A stretch of DNA of 64,000 nucleotides from Spinacia oleracea (GCF_020520425.1 NC_079492.1:106737157-106801156), one strand, 5' to 3'. Shown: positions 13,042 to 23,777, counted from the stretch's first letter. The notes: generated by a model from the sequence alone, not told the origin. Made by a program: numbers and translations.

Positions 13042-14420
13042 TGAAGGAAATAATGCCCTTGGTCTAAGTATGCATTCAATGTTAAGTCTAATAAATGCGG
13101 TTCAGTATTAATTAACAAGTTAATAATTCAGTGAGATCAAGTGAGTTGAATGCCTAGCTAGAGGCCGCTTCAGTTCAAGTGGAATTAATGATATTAATCC
13201 ACATCTTACTCTTGACTGAACCCGTAGGGTCACACAAATAGTACGTAAACGGATCAAGTATTTAATGGCATTAAATACTCTATCTATGGATATTCGGAAT
13301 CGACGGATCTTGGTTTCAGTGGGAGCTGAGATCGTCACAAGCAAGTGAATACTCCGGAAACGATGATATTGCCGGAAACGGAAATATGGATCGTATCGGA
13401 AAAATAAATATTATCCAAGTCGTAGATGTTGCCGGAAACGGCAACATGGTACGTATCGGAAAATATTATCGGAAATGGAAATATTGCCGGAATCGGAAAT
13501 ATTGCCGAAAACGGAAATATTGTCAGAATCGGAAATATTATCGGAATCGGAAAATAATTCCGGAAACGGAAATATTAAATATTTATTCGAAACGGAAATT
13601 AATTCCGGAATCGGAAATATTAAATATTGTTCGTATCGGAAATGAATTCCGGAATCGGGAATTTAATCGGAAGCGTATCGTACGAATTAGCATCGGACGA
13701 GGCCCGCTAGACGAAGGCCCAGCACGAAGCCAGGCCATCGCCCAGCGAGCCACACGCACCATCGCACGCCAAGCCTCGACCAGGCCCAGCGCAAGGCCAG
13801 GCCCAGCGAAGGCCTGGGGCGCGCGCGCGAGAGCACAACAGCTGTGGGCCGAGCGCTGTGCGCCTAGCGTGGGCCGCAAGGCTTGCGCGGGTGTACGGTG
13901 CTCGTGCAATGCTCGTGCGGGAATCCTAAAGCAATCGGGATTCGAAATATGATTAAATCCTAAAACTATTAGATAATGATTATTTAATAGAGTCCTAGCA
14001 GGATTCTAATTAAACTAATTAATATCCTAATAGGATTATAATTCCTTTTCCATACCTCTATAAATAAGTGCCTAGGGTCATAATTTATAGATACAATTAA
14101 AGTATTCAAAGGGTAAGTTTTTGAAAGAAAAATCAGCCATACACGTGCAAACACAATAGCCCAAATTCCTAGTAACCTTAAGGGCGATTCTAGTTGGTCT
14201 AACTTGAGGCGGATCCGGACGTACTGTGGACTATCTACGGAGGGACGACATTTGGAGTCCTAAAGACTTGTTCTTGTTCGGTTCGGGCGCAGCTAGGGAG
14301 GGCACGCTACAAAGTGTATACTCCTAAATTATGCTAAATGATTATGTGTAAATAATATGTTTCCTGGCATTAAGGTTTTCCGCATGATTTATGTTTTGTC
14401 ATATGTATCATAACCTAACA
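13042..14420 (+). mobile_element. Solo LTR of a Ty1/copia element
   Basis: 1379 bp starting TGAAGGAAATAATGCCC and ending CCTAACA, with no internal sequence on either side and a perfect 5-bp duplication CTCGG. The same LTR occurs in reverse at 44788-46173 and in pieces at 57795-58132 and 62361-62537. A solo LTR with an intact TSD is the product expected from recombination between the two LTRs of one insertion. It interrupts intron-like sequence after the CPN60-alpha exon. Confidence 0.93.
13355..13690 (+). repeat. Degenerate minisatellite inside the copia LTR
   Basis: Short units around CGGAAACGGAAATATT and CGGAATCGG are repeated about 20 times with drift. The reverse counterpart is at 45545-45855. 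A GC-rich stretch with GCCAGGCCCAGCG-like words follows at 13700-13920. Confidence 0.8.
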
Positions 14421-14425
14421 CTCGG
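14421..14425. other. Target-site duplication CTCGG, right side of solo copia LTR
   Basis: Second copy of the 5-bp duplication at 13037-13041. Confidence 0.9.
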
Positions 14426-14898
14426 CTATGCGTAGCCCCGTTAATCTGCGTGTATCTTTTAGAGTTATCTACAAATAATAAAATTTCGAACTGGCACTGA
14501 AAGCTAACCTGCTTTAACTTCTAGATTAAGTAGAGAATGCAATTTTAGTTGAAGGGTCAGCTTTGGTTCGAGACCAGATAATGTTTTCTACCAAAGGTCA
14601 AACAGAAATGCAGCGTGATACACTAATAGTATACGTGACTTGAATTTCCTTCTAAATACTGAAGTTATGACATGCTAATATTCAACTCGGTATTTGGTTA
14701 TCCTTTAAATTCCCCAACGTGATCACATTAGTAAGACATCCTTTGCACTTTTCCAAGTCACCACATAACTACAATATGTGGCCATTACCTACTTTATTTC
14801 GAACTGTAGTTAAACTAGTAGAATTCTTGATCTTATGAGATGGGGAAAAAAGGCGAGTTTTGTGTCTAAAATAGTTAATCATGTTCTTGCTTATGCAG
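14426..14898 (+). other. Intron-like or non-coding stretch between LTR and DNA2 exon
   Basis: AT-rich sequence ending in CTTGCTTATGCAG, a good splice acceptor for the exon at 14899. I see no coding signal or recognisable repeat in it. Confidence 0.4.
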
Positions 14899-15031
14899 GT
14901 TCTACAGTGTGATTGAGCCTGGAGACTCCGTACGATTTATTGGAGAATTTGATAACAAGGGAACTAGTAATGTAAATCATGACAATAATCTTCTTGTTAT
15001 ACACCCAAACCTACTACTTTCCGGGACTCGG
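14899..15031 (+). pseudogene. DNA2: DNA2 helicase/nuclease exon fragment
   Basis: The 133-nt exon lies between TTATGCAG and GTAATC. In frame it reads FYSVIEPGDSVRFIGEFD and later HDNNLLVIHPNLLLSGTR, which resembles the plant DNA2 (JHS1) segment just before the nuclease domain, as I recall it. The first base completes a codon from a preceding exon, consistent with a Trp before Phe in the intact protein. No nuclease or helicase motifs follow; the next sequence is a repeat array. It is in the same orientation as the CPN60-alpha fragment 1.9 kb upstream, although the two genes are unrelated. That pattern suggests serial capture by a Helitron or MULE whose ends I could not find. Confidence 0.78.
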
Positions 15032-15080
15032 GTAATCTTTTCTTCTTTTAGTAAAATCTATGCATTATTTTTGTCAAATA

Positions 15081-15695
15081 GGAATTATTAACCCTTTACA
15101 TGTTTAATATACTTAGTATTAGGTTTCCAATCCTTATTCTCATCTACTTTGGTCAATTTATGCACATTTAAGGCTCTTTCGATCCTTACATGTCCTATTT
15201 TGACTATAAAAGTTGTTTTCGCTCCCAACTCTCAACTAATAAACCAAAATAGGAATTATTAACCCTTTACATGTTTAAAATACTTAGTATTAGGTTGCCA
15301 ATCCTTATTCTACTTTGGTCAATTTATGCACATTTAAGGCTCGATCCTTACATGTCATATTTTGACTATAAAAGCTATTTTCTCTCCCAACTCTCAACTA
15401 ATGAACCAAAATAGGAATTCTTACATGTTTAAATACTTAGTATTAGGTTGCCAATCCTCATTCTCATCTACTTTGGTCAATTTATGCACATTTAAGGCTC
15501 GTTTGATCGTTATATGTCATATTCTGACTAAAATAGTCGTTTTCCCTCCCAACTCTCAACTAATGAACGAAAATAGGAATTCTAAACGCTTTTCATGTTT
15601 AATTCACTTAGTATTAGGTTGTCAATCCTCATTCTCATCTACTTTGGTAAATTTATGCACATCTAAGGCTCGTTTTGGTCATTATAGGTCATATG
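15081..15695 (+). repeat. ~165-bp tandem repeat array, forward half
   Basis: Four units start at 15081, 15252, 15414 and 15576 (spacing 171, 162, 162). Each carries AGTATTAGGTTGCCAATCCT, TTTATGCACATTTAAGGCTC and CCCAACTCTCAACTAATGAA. The units are the reverse complement of those in the adjoining array, so the two form a head-to-head structure. Confidence 0.88.
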
Positions 15696-16240
15696 TACCT
15701 ATATCGAGCCAAATGAGCCTAAGATGTGCATAAAGAACTTGAAATGAATCTTAGTAACCTCTAACTAAGCATGTAAAACATAAAAAAGGTTTAGAAAGTG
15801 TCATTAGGTTCATTTGTTGATAGTTGGGATCGAAAATGCCATTTTTAGCCATAAATGGCCTATATCGACCCAAGTGAACCAAAGGCGTGCATAACGAACT
15901 TGAAATGAGTTTCATAAACATAAAATTAATCATATTAATCATTAATAAAGTTTAGAATGTGGAAATAGGTTCGTTTGTTGGTAGTTGGGATCAAAAATGC
16001 CATTTTTGGCCATAAATGACCTATATCGACCCAAATGAACCATAGGCGTGCATAACGAACTTGAAATGAGTCTTAGAATCATATAACTAATCATATAAAT
16101 TATGAAAAAGGTTTAGAATGTGGATATAAGTTCGTTTGTTTGGTTGGGATCGAAAATGCCATTTTTGGCCATAAATGACCTATATCGACCCAAATGACCC
16201 ATAGACGTGCATAACGAACTTGAAATAAGTCAAAACAAAT
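15696..16240 (-). repeat. ~160-bp tandem repeat array, inverted half
   Basis: Four units with CCTATATCGA at 15698, 15859, 16020 and 16179. Each contains TAGTTGGGATCGAAAATGCC and a GTGCATAACGAACTTGAAAT word. Similarity to the reverse complement of the forward array is clear but diverged. Units within each half resemble each other more than units across the centre, so each half expanded or was homogenised separately. Confidence 0.85.
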
Positions 16241-16320
16241 GATACCGAAGATGGTACCGAAGATACCTAAAATTTGGAAATGATACCGAACCATCACATG
16301 CCAGTTAATATAACTTACAC

Positions 16321-16470
16321 ACAACTAAGTTTATTTCAGACAAAATAAGTTTTTTCAGATAAAATAAGTTTAGATAAGTCCAAATGAGTTAATATAAGTT
16401 CAGTTAATTTCAAATAAGTTCAGGTAATATAATTTCAATCAAAATAAGTTGAATAGAACGAAGCCTTAGT
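16321..16470. mobile_element. MITE-like element rich in AATAAGTT words
   Basis: A run of short repeats (AATAAGTT, CAGTTAATTTCA) ending GAATAGAACGAAGCCTTA. It resembles the element at 26517-26699, whose left end is GGCCTTGTTCTTTTGG. Ends and TSD are not clear here. Confidence 0.5.
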
Positions 16471-16480
16471 CCATTTTATA

Positions 16481-16765
16481 GTGTAACAAGTATTGTGGGA
16501 CGTACGGAAAAGGAAAGTGTAACAAGAAATGTGGGACGGATGGAGTAAAATTGTAAGAGAAAGTTGTAAATGTCGTGGGATAAGAGGGGTAAGATAATAA
16601 ATTTTCAAGTCCATTCTATTTTTGGACTTGAAAATTTATTATCTTACCCCTCTTATCACACAATATTTACAACTTTCCGCTTACCTTCTCTTACTTTTTT
16701 ACTCCCCCGTCCCACATTACTTGTTACAGATTCCTTTTTCGTCCATCCCACAATACTTGTTACAC
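16481..16765. mobile_element. Foldback MITE with ~135-bp arms
   Basis: Left arm 16481-16613 and right arm 16623-16765 are inverted copies around a 9-base loop. The innermost ~33 bases on each side, including AGAGGGGTAAGATAATAAAT, pair without a mismatch. The outer arms carry GTGTAACAAGTATTGTGGGA-type words. The outer end of the right arm is duplicated again in direct orientation just downstream. Confidence 0.88.
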
Positions 16766-16915
16766 TTCTATATTAGGAATGACCCCACAATATTTACAAC
16801 TTTCTGCTTACCTTCTCTTACTTTTTTACTCCCCCGTCCCACATTACTTGTTACAGATTCCTTTTCCGTGCATCCCACAATACTTGTTACACTTCTATAT
16901 TATGAATGACCCCAC
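16766..16915. repeat. Direct duplication of the foldback MITE right arm
   Basis: The segment from CCACAATATTTACAACTTTC to CTTCTATATTATGAATGACC repeats 16640-16785 with few changes. It gives the locus two right arms to one left arm. Confidence 0.85.
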
Positions 16916-17081
16916 AATTATTATATTGTCTCTCTCCTTCCACTAAAAAGTTTGGTCCTCACACCATCTCTCATTCAATTAGAAAAATACACCACTAACC
17001 CCTATCACATCTAATTTTAATAAAATAACAATTGATAACCACACAACCACTTATCACTTAAAACTTTGTACAAAAGTATGT

Positions 17082-17089
17082 GTAACGAG
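17082..17089. other. 8-bp target-site duplication GTAACGAG, left
   Basis: Directly precedes CAGGCCCGG and is repeated exactly at 17755-17762 after CCGGGCCTG. Confidence 0.9.
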
Positions 17090-17754
17090 CAGGCCCGGTC
17101 CTGACATTTTGAGGGCCCTAGGCGAAATAAGGGATTTGGGCCCTTCCAAAATAATACGTCTTTAACTAAAATATTTTTTTTTTTGTGAAATCCATTATAT
17201 TGTTGAATTCAAATCAATTAAAACTTATTATATCTCCTTTGCATGATCCTAGAATTTCAAAACACGGCTCTAGTCGATTCGTTGAAATATTTCAATAAAA
17301 TAAATACTCACTTAATTACAAGATAATTAATATGCGTAAAGAGATATTTTTTTTAAATAAAGGTTCATTTTGAGCATATAAAAATATCAGTTAATTTTGT
17401 CTTCATTAAAATGCTTATCTATTTTAAAACTTATAAACCCATAGTCCATCAAATAAGCATTTTTTTGCTCACAAATTGTGTACTAAAAGTCACATACTAC
17501 GTACATAAACTCAGCGTAAAACACAAAAATAAAAATAAAATAAAAGAGTTAGTAAGGGGTATCGAACCCTAGGCCTCTTAGTAGATATCAAAACTTTTGA
17601 AGTTACTTTCTACCTAGGCCAAGGAAATAACATGTGTATTTAATGTGTTGTTTATTACTAGTACTAAATTACTGGATAGACAATTATTTTGGGCCCTTTT
17701 CGCCCTGGGCCCTAGGCGGTCGCACCCCTCGCCTACCCCCTAGGGCCGGGCCTG
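17090..17754. mobile_element. hAT-like non-autonomous DNA transposon, 665 bp
   Basis: Terminal inverted repeats CAGGCCCGG / CCGGGCCTG with longer imperfect pairing of GC-rich ends (GGGCCCTAGGCG near both). Flanked by an 8-bp duplication, the hallmark of hAT elements. The interior is AT-rich with no transposase frame. It is inserted in a MITE word (GTAACGAGTAATGTGGGACG), so it is younger than that MITE. Confidence 0.88.
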
Positions 17755-17762
17755 GTAACGAG

Positions 17763-17880
17763 TAATGTGGGACGGAGGGAGTAATTTTTTCTCTCACACC
17801 ACTTATGTGTAACGAGTAATTTACCTTTTTATCTCACACCACGAGTAATGTGGGACGGAAGGAAAATATTTTATTATATT
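17763..17880. repeat. MITE remnants with TAATGTGGGACGGA words
   Basis: Two copies of a GAGTAATGTGGGACGGA word about 90 bases apart continue the MITE family of 16481-16915 beyond the hAT insertion. The following 17881-18384 is AT-rich, and I see nothing recognisable in it. Confidence 0.6.
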
Positions 17881-18384
17881 CACTCACCTTTTTATTCACT
17901 TTTTTAATTTTGTCTTAATATTTATGCAAATAATAACCGTAAAAGTCATTTTAAAACGGAGGTAATAGTAAGGAATCGAAGAATATGAAGTGGTAAGTAA
18001 TTAGGTTTTTGAATGAGAATTGACAAATATTGAGGTTTTGTTCTCCACAAACTACCATAAGTTTACCCAAAAAAAATCTACATATACTTGGTAATAATAA
18101 TTTTTATCCCGCTAGATCACTTGGATGATGTAAATTAAAATAAGAATACTTGTTTTTTGTGAATTAAATTATAACTATTTTTTTAGTGAATTTAATTTAT
18201 AATTTTTTTTTAAATGAGATAAATTGAATGACGGGTACTTTTGCTTAAGGTATAAAAGAAATTAGGATAAGATGAAAATGTACATTGAACGCAACGAGAT
18301 TCAACTTTAATTTACTATAAAATCTCATGTAAATAGAGCTCGTGTATTACACGGACTTAAATTCAGTAATTAAATATATATATA

Positions 18385-18490
18385 TTTCCTCCGTTCCTAA
18401 ATAGTTGCACCGTTTTAATTGAGGTCAAAGCAAGATAAGTGAATAGTGTTAAAAGTCAAAATGGTGAACTATTTAGTTACGGAGGAAGTA
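18385..18490. mobile_element. Stowaway/Tourist-like MITE, ~106 bp
   Basis: Ends TTTCCTCCGTTCCTAAATAG and CTATTTAGTTACGGAGGAAG are imperfect inverted repeats. TA-rich flanks suggest a TA target. No coding content. Confidence 0.8.
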
Positions 18491-18742
18491 TAGGTAAAGG
18501 TCACTAGACTCACTAAGATGTACATCATTGATAACTGTTAGATGTCAAGGGCTTACGACCTAAGCCAAAATGTAACTTACGTTAAAAATTAGCATTATCA
18601 ATGAGATTAAAAGTTGGATAATTTAACAAGAGCTACAAGTATATAATAGTAACAATATCTAATCTATTACAAAAGTTTATATAAGACAGGTTTATGTAAT
18701 TATTTTTTTTTTTTTTTTTTGAAAGGTAAGAAGAATAATTCA

Positions 18743-19333
18743 TTAAGAGCCCCTCTGCTCGAGGGTCACTCCTAAGTAATCACTGCTAAGAATAGAAAGT
18801 AATTGCGGGCTATTACAAGGGTCTATAAACATTTTGTCACTAATAAGATGTCCAACATTTGCAATCCAGTCGGCTGCTCTATTTGCTTCTCTGAAAATAT
18901 GCTTAATTTCCCATATGTTGAAAGTGAGGAGGAGACTTTTTATGTCAATGATGATGTTATGAAGCTTCCATGGAGTTGACCATATTCCTTTAACTGAGTT
19001 GATGATGAGAAGGTTGTCACCTTCAATGTATAGTCTTCTGATATTGAGTCGCTTGGCTTCTTGGATACCTTTGTGAAGAGCACTAGCTTCGACCATAAAG
19101 GCTTGAGAATGACCAAGATTGTAGGTATATGTCGTAATAGGTTGACCAATGTTGTATCTGATAATGATTCCTGTTGCTGCTGAAGAAGATTTACAAGAAC
19201 CATCAAAGTTAAGTTTGAAGGTATCCAATGGAAGGGGATACCAACGAACCATCACCGGAGGAGGAGGAAGTGTAGTTGTGTGAGGGTGTGAAGTGAGAGG
19301 GGTACCCTTGAGTTGGTGATGATCAATTTGCAA
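18743..19333 (-). pseudogene. LINE RNase H domain
   Basis: 196-residue frame with FKLNFDGSCKSS (first catalytic Asp), VEASALHKGIQEAKRL (Glu), IEGDNLLIINSV (Asp) and IFREANRAADWIANVGH (last Asp). This is the plant-type RNase H at the 3' end of many L1 ORF2 proteins, which removes RNA from the RNA:DNA hybrid. The catalytic residues appear kept even though the upstream frame is broken just before it. It sits between the zf-RVT-like region and the poly(A) tail. Confidence 0.88.
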
Positions 19334-19342
19334 TCTAAATTG

Positions 19343-20104
19343 TCATTCATGAAAAGTCGAGTTAGCCTTAAAAAACACTCGGTATTGATTGAAAGTTGCA
19401 CTATTGAAAATGCAATCATTTCTTTCCTTCCAAAGAGACCAAATAGTAAAAATAAATTTACAAAGTGTTAATGAAAATTTTCTTAAATACTGAATAGTAT
19501 CAAAGAAATCGTGTTGAGTGATGGAAAAATCCAACCAACCTTTAGTGAGATTCAGATCCCAAATTTTCTTAGAAGATGGGCATTGAAGGAAAAGATGGTT
19601 AACTGTTTCTATGTAAGTTTCACAAAGTGGGAAAACGTCAAAAGGAAGAATATTTCTCTTATGTAAAATATCTCTAACCGGGATGCTTTTGTGACAAATT
19701 TGCCACAAAAATATTGCAAGCTTTGGAGGGATATCAAGTTTCCAAATCCAATGAAATTCCCATTTCTGAGAGTTTTCTTAGATATCGTGAGCAATCCAAG
19801 TTGCTGATTTGACTGAGAAGTTTCCTGAAGAAGTAGCACCCCATATCGGGGTGTCCTCCATATCATTTAAGAGTATTGGAAGACCTTGAATTTTTAGAAC
19901 CATATTTGGAGGTAAGGTGGTTGATAGTTTAGGCAAATTCCATTCACTGGATGGGAGAATGAAATCTGAGACTAGTAGATTGCAATCAATAGTTTCTATG
20001 GTACGATCACAATAATTCATGAGATTATCCTGAATGACCCAATTGTCAAGCCAGAAATTAATAGACTTACCGTTGCCAATTTTCCAACGAATCCCTTTTC
20101 TCAA
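19343..20104 (-). pseudogene. LINE zf-RVT-like region
   Basis: Two overlapping frames (19343-19708 and 19609-20104) together resemble the zinc-binding region between RT and RNase H in plant LINEs. Readable pieces include SINFWLDNWV, PIWGATSSGNFSVKSATW, WQICHKSIPVRDIL and CETYIETVNHLFLQCPSSKKIWD; the C..ETVNHLFLQCP stretch is the typical Cys/His core. A frame change near 19600-19790 separates the parts, so it cannot be translated through. Confidence 0.82.
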
Positions 20105-20159
20105 GATTTCTCTTTGATTTAGAATACTATGCCAAATTGGCGAGTCTTTTTGCTTAGGC

Positions 20160-21860
20160 TTATAAAGAAAGAAGGAAGTGTTCTGAAGATATTTTTTTTT
20201 TAATAATAGAGACCCAAAGGCTATTTTCGTTTTGAAGGATTTTCCAACCTAGTTTAGTAAGAAAAGCACGGTTTAGAGGCATGGTTCTACGCAAGCCCAA
20301 ACCCCCTTGACTTTTGGGTTGACAAATTTTATTCCAGGCAATAAGCGGTGTGTAAGAAGAATTTGCAGTTTGTTTCCAAAAGAAATTTCTATGAACCGCA
20401 TCAAGTTGAGTACAGGTTTTTTGTGGGAGGAGAAAGGAAGAACATATATATGCTGGTAAAGCCTCGAGATTACTTTGGATGAGGATGGCTCTTCCTGCTT
20501 TGGAGAGGTAATTTGCATGCCATGAGTTAATTCTAGTCTCATTCTTAAGCATTATGTTTTTATAATCAGCTTTTGTTGGTTTATACGAAGAGAAGTATGC
20601 ACCTAAATATCTACCTAGAGACATAGATTTGGTCATAGCAAAAGAGCTAGCTATACTATCTCTTCTATGGTTTTGAATCTGTTTGGAGAAAACAATTGCG
20701 GATTTATGAAAATTGACTAATTTCCCTGAGAGTGAGCAAAATTCGTTGATAATTGTTTTGAGTAGGTTACAGGAAGAGGATGTAGCTATAACGAATATTA
20801 AGCTATCATCTGCAAAAAGTAGACACGAAACGTTTTGAGTGTGAGGGGCTAAGCGGATGCCTATACCTTTCTTTGGGTTTGTACTATTAGTTAACATGAT
20901 TATAAAAACTTCCATGCATAAAATGAATAGGTAGGGAGATAACGGATCTCCTTGACGAATACCTCTGGAAGGGGTAAAATGTTCTTTAGTTGATCCGTTT
21001 ATTTTGAGCGAGTAGGAGACTGTAGTGACACATGCATTTACCCACTGGATCCATTGGTTTGGAAAACCAAAGGCGGTAAGGGTTGACCACAAAAAATCTC
21101 ATTCTATCCTATCATAAGCCTTTTCCATGTCTAATTTAAGGGCACACCAACCAATTTTAGATTTGGATTTTTGGAAGGTGTTTAGAATTTCTTGTACTAT
21201 TAGTAGATTGTCGTGTATGGAATGTTCGGGAGTGAAAGCATTTTGAAAGGGGCTAATATGTTCTTGGAGAATAGGGCATAATCTATTAACCAAGAGTTTG
21301 GATATGGCCTTATAAAGGGTGTTGCAAAGACTAATTGGTCTGAAATGGTTTGGATTTTTCGGATTATCATTTTTCGGGATTAAAGCAATGATAGTGTGGT
21401 TAAGAGCATGCGGAAGTTTCCCATGGTAGAAGAAACTTTTAACTGCTGTGGTAACTTCTTGACCAACTATGGGCCAATAGGCTTGGAAAAATTTGGGTCC
21501 GGACCCATCAGAACCTGGGGATTTGAGTGGGTTCATATCAAAGAAGGCATCTTTAATTTCTTCGTCAGTGAAGGGAAGGAGTAAATTTTCTTGATCTTGT
21601 TGAGAAACAAAGGTAGGGAGGAAAGACAAATCAAAAATCCTCCCTGGGGGTGACGAAGAAGTGAATCGATTTTTGAAAGCATGGAGTAATGAATTAGACA
21701 ATGTAGTTGGGTTAGTGTCCCATTGACCTAAGTCATTTTGAAGCCTATAGATTGTGTTTCTCGCACATTGATTTTTGACTCTTTGGTGGAAAAAATGTGT
21801 ATTTCTGTCTCCTTGGGTGAGCCATTGTTTTTTGTAGAATTTTCCAAGTACTTTGACCAA
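20160..21860 (-). pseudogene. LINE reverse transcriptase domain
   Basis: Two frames, 21099-21860 (N-terminal) and 20160-21092 (C-terminal), abut with a stop or frame break at about 21093-21099 (KAYDRIE then a stop). N-terminal motifs: LKSPGSDGSGPKFFQAYW, FRPISLCNTLYKAISKLLVN and LKLDMEKAYDRIE, which includes the first catalytic Asp. C-terminal motifs: SRGIRQGDPLSPYLFILCME and CLLFADDSLIF, with FADD at residues 93-96 of the second frame. This enzyme primes reverse transcription at a nicked genomic target. Catalytic motifs are intact; only the reading frame is lost, so decay is moderate. Confidence 0.93.
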
Positions 21861-21884
21861 TTAAAAGTAACTTTTCTCTTTGTT

Positions 21885-22877
21885 TCACCATACGGAGTAA
21901 ATGGTCACGAAGAATTGGGTTATAAGGTTGATTGAGAAGTTTTGTCTGAAGTTCGTGAATTTTTTCCATATTATTCTGTAATTTAAGAAAATTGTTGCCA
22001 TACTTGTTTCGAGCCCATTCACGGAGTTTTGTTTTAATAATGGAAAGCTTTTCTCTAATTCTAAAGAAGCGAGAGCCGGTTCTTCTAGTATTCCAAAGTT
22101 TCTTAATGATTGCATGAGAATCACTATCAAGGGTCCATAGATTCTAGAGTCTATAAAGCCGATTTTGATGGTTGGAAGGAGTTTTGGTGTCGAAGAAAAC
22201 TGGGGCGTGGTCTGATATTGAAAAGATGCCATATGTGACAAAACTATCAGGAAATAAGCTTGAAAACTGGTGGTCAATGATTGCTCTATCTAAACGTTCT
22301 AGGAGATATTCATCTCTGTTGGATTTCCAAGAGTATGCTCTTTGTAGACATGGTACATCACATGCATTGTGGTTGGACAGGAAGATAGGAAGTCAATGAC
22401 ATTGTTGTGAGGAAATTGGATTTCCACCAAATTTATCCTCGGGTGAGAGATGTTCATTAAAGTCCTCTATTAAAAGCCAAGGGAGTGGCATATTGTCCTA
22501 AAAAACTTTAAGTGCATCCCAAAAAACATCTTTATCTATTTCTTTTGCTGGACAATAGGTGCCCATGACTAAGAAAGTGTTGCTAGTTGGTTTGTGAAAG
22601 ACCGTTAGATGCGCACATCTATCAGTAATCGTGTTGCTAGTTATCTTAATATTATCTTCGTTCCAAAGGATCCACATTCCACCACAATGATTGGAAGGAT
22701 CGATTATAAGATGCTTTTGGAAATTGAGTGCTTTTACAATTGTTTTACTATTTGTATTGCTGGTCATAGTTTCTAGAATGAAACAAATGTCTGGTTTAAT
22801 TGAAGCTTTAAATTTACAAATTCAGCTACAGCTTGGTCACGTTTACCACCTTGAATATTCCACGAGCAGACTTTCAT
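21885..22877 (-). pseudogene. LINE AP-type endonuclease domain
   Basis: Starts with MKVCSWNIQGG at 22877, the usual N-terminus of plant L1 endonucleases, then shifts frame. The frame at 22498-22767 continues with NTNSKTIVKALNFQKHLII, then CGGMWILWNEDN and FLVMGTYCPAKEI. Later fragments (about 22140-22480) include WLLIEDFNEHLSPEDKFGG (normally GDFN, here EDFN) and SISDHAPVFFDTK (the SDH motif). At least two frameshifts and several stops are present. The enzyme nicks DNA to start target-primed insertion. Confidence 0.85.
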
Positions 22878-22992
22878 ATGGAAACTTTGATAAAAAGAGA
22901 TATGCACAATTCGGATTTAAAATTCCGATTCCGGTAAGGAATGAAATCCTTAGGTAATTCATATGCGGATATAAAAATCCGATTCCAAGAAG

Positions 22993-23240
22993 CACATTTG
23001 CAAATGGAGGATGCATTCACGATTGAAGAACTAGTCTAGGGTACGCAAAACGACAACAACAACACCTCAAGTCTAGTTCAAATGGACCGTGCTATAGATG
23101 ATCTAATGGGTGATCCAAACCAAGATGACACAACTTGGATCGATGCGATGAGAGAACCTAGTTTCACGATTCAAGAACTTTTTGGTGGTCCGGATATTAC
23201 TCTTGATGAATTTCTTGATTTGGATTTTGGGAAACTATGA
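22993..23240 (+). pseudogene. Unidentified acidic ORF fragment
   Basis: From the ATG near 23007 the frame reads MEDAFTIEELV, a TAG stop, then MDRAIDDLMGDPNQDD and later PSFTIQELFGGPDITLDEFL to a TGA at 23238. The sequence FTI(E/Q)EL occurs twice, suggesting a short duplicated motif. It is acidic and Asp-rich. I do not recognise the family; it could be part of a transposon accessory protein or a host gene piece. It starts about 130 bases beyond the LINE 5' end. Confidence 0.35.
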
Positions 23241-23777
23241 AGAACTTCACCAAGGTATATATGTCTAAAGGTACAAAATTAACTACTAATTGTATTAGTT
23301 TCTCTACTAATACTAACTAGAGTACAACTTTTGGTGTATTGGTGGTACTTGAACATTATTTTGTGTTGGTGCTAGTTGAACATTATTTTGTATTTTGGTG
23401 TATTGGTGCTACACACAAGTATGGCTTGTAGCCAATGTATAACTTTTTGATCATATGGCTGCCTTTAGTTTGTTGGGCAAAGGTACAGGTAGATGTAGTC
23501 TGTTGTTCTATGGAAAATTGGTCTTTTGGTTACACACTTCATTTTGTGTACACATTTGGTGCTTAAATATTAGCCCAGAAAATTTATTAAATTCTGGATG
23601 AAGTTTATTTTATACCTACATATACTTTTATTACAACATAAATGGAGTTGTATTACAGAATTAAATAACACACTTCAAGTGTAACAAAAATATTTAACTT
23701 TGGATGAAATTAAATTCATAAATGTATAAACATTAATTATAAGATATTTGGACTTGTATTATTGATATTATACTATA
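23241..23777. other. AT-rich stretch, nothing recognised
   Basis: Contains several loosely repeated words (ATTTTGTGTTGGTGCTAGTTG, TTGGTGTATTGGTG) but no gene, TIR or LTR that I can support. Confidence 0.4.

Larger units (their letters stand above)
18703..22877 (-). mobile_element. L1-type LINE, 5'-truncated and inactivated
   Basis: Read on the minus strand the order is endonuclease, reverse transcriptase, zf-RVT-like region, RNase H, then an 18-base poly(A) (T run at 18703-18720). This is the ORF2 order of plant L1 elements. The frame is broken at several points, so it is a dead copy. Sequence upstream of the ATG at 22875-22877 does not look like LINE ORF1, so the 5' part is missing or ends close by. 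I did not find a convincing target-site duplication. Confidence 0.92.

Noticed and set aside
13386..13952. 188-codon frame rich in Arg, Lys and Tyr (RKRKYCQNRKYYRNRK-like)
   Set aside because: It is a translation of the minisatellite and GC-rich part of the solo copia LTR, with no start context or family match.
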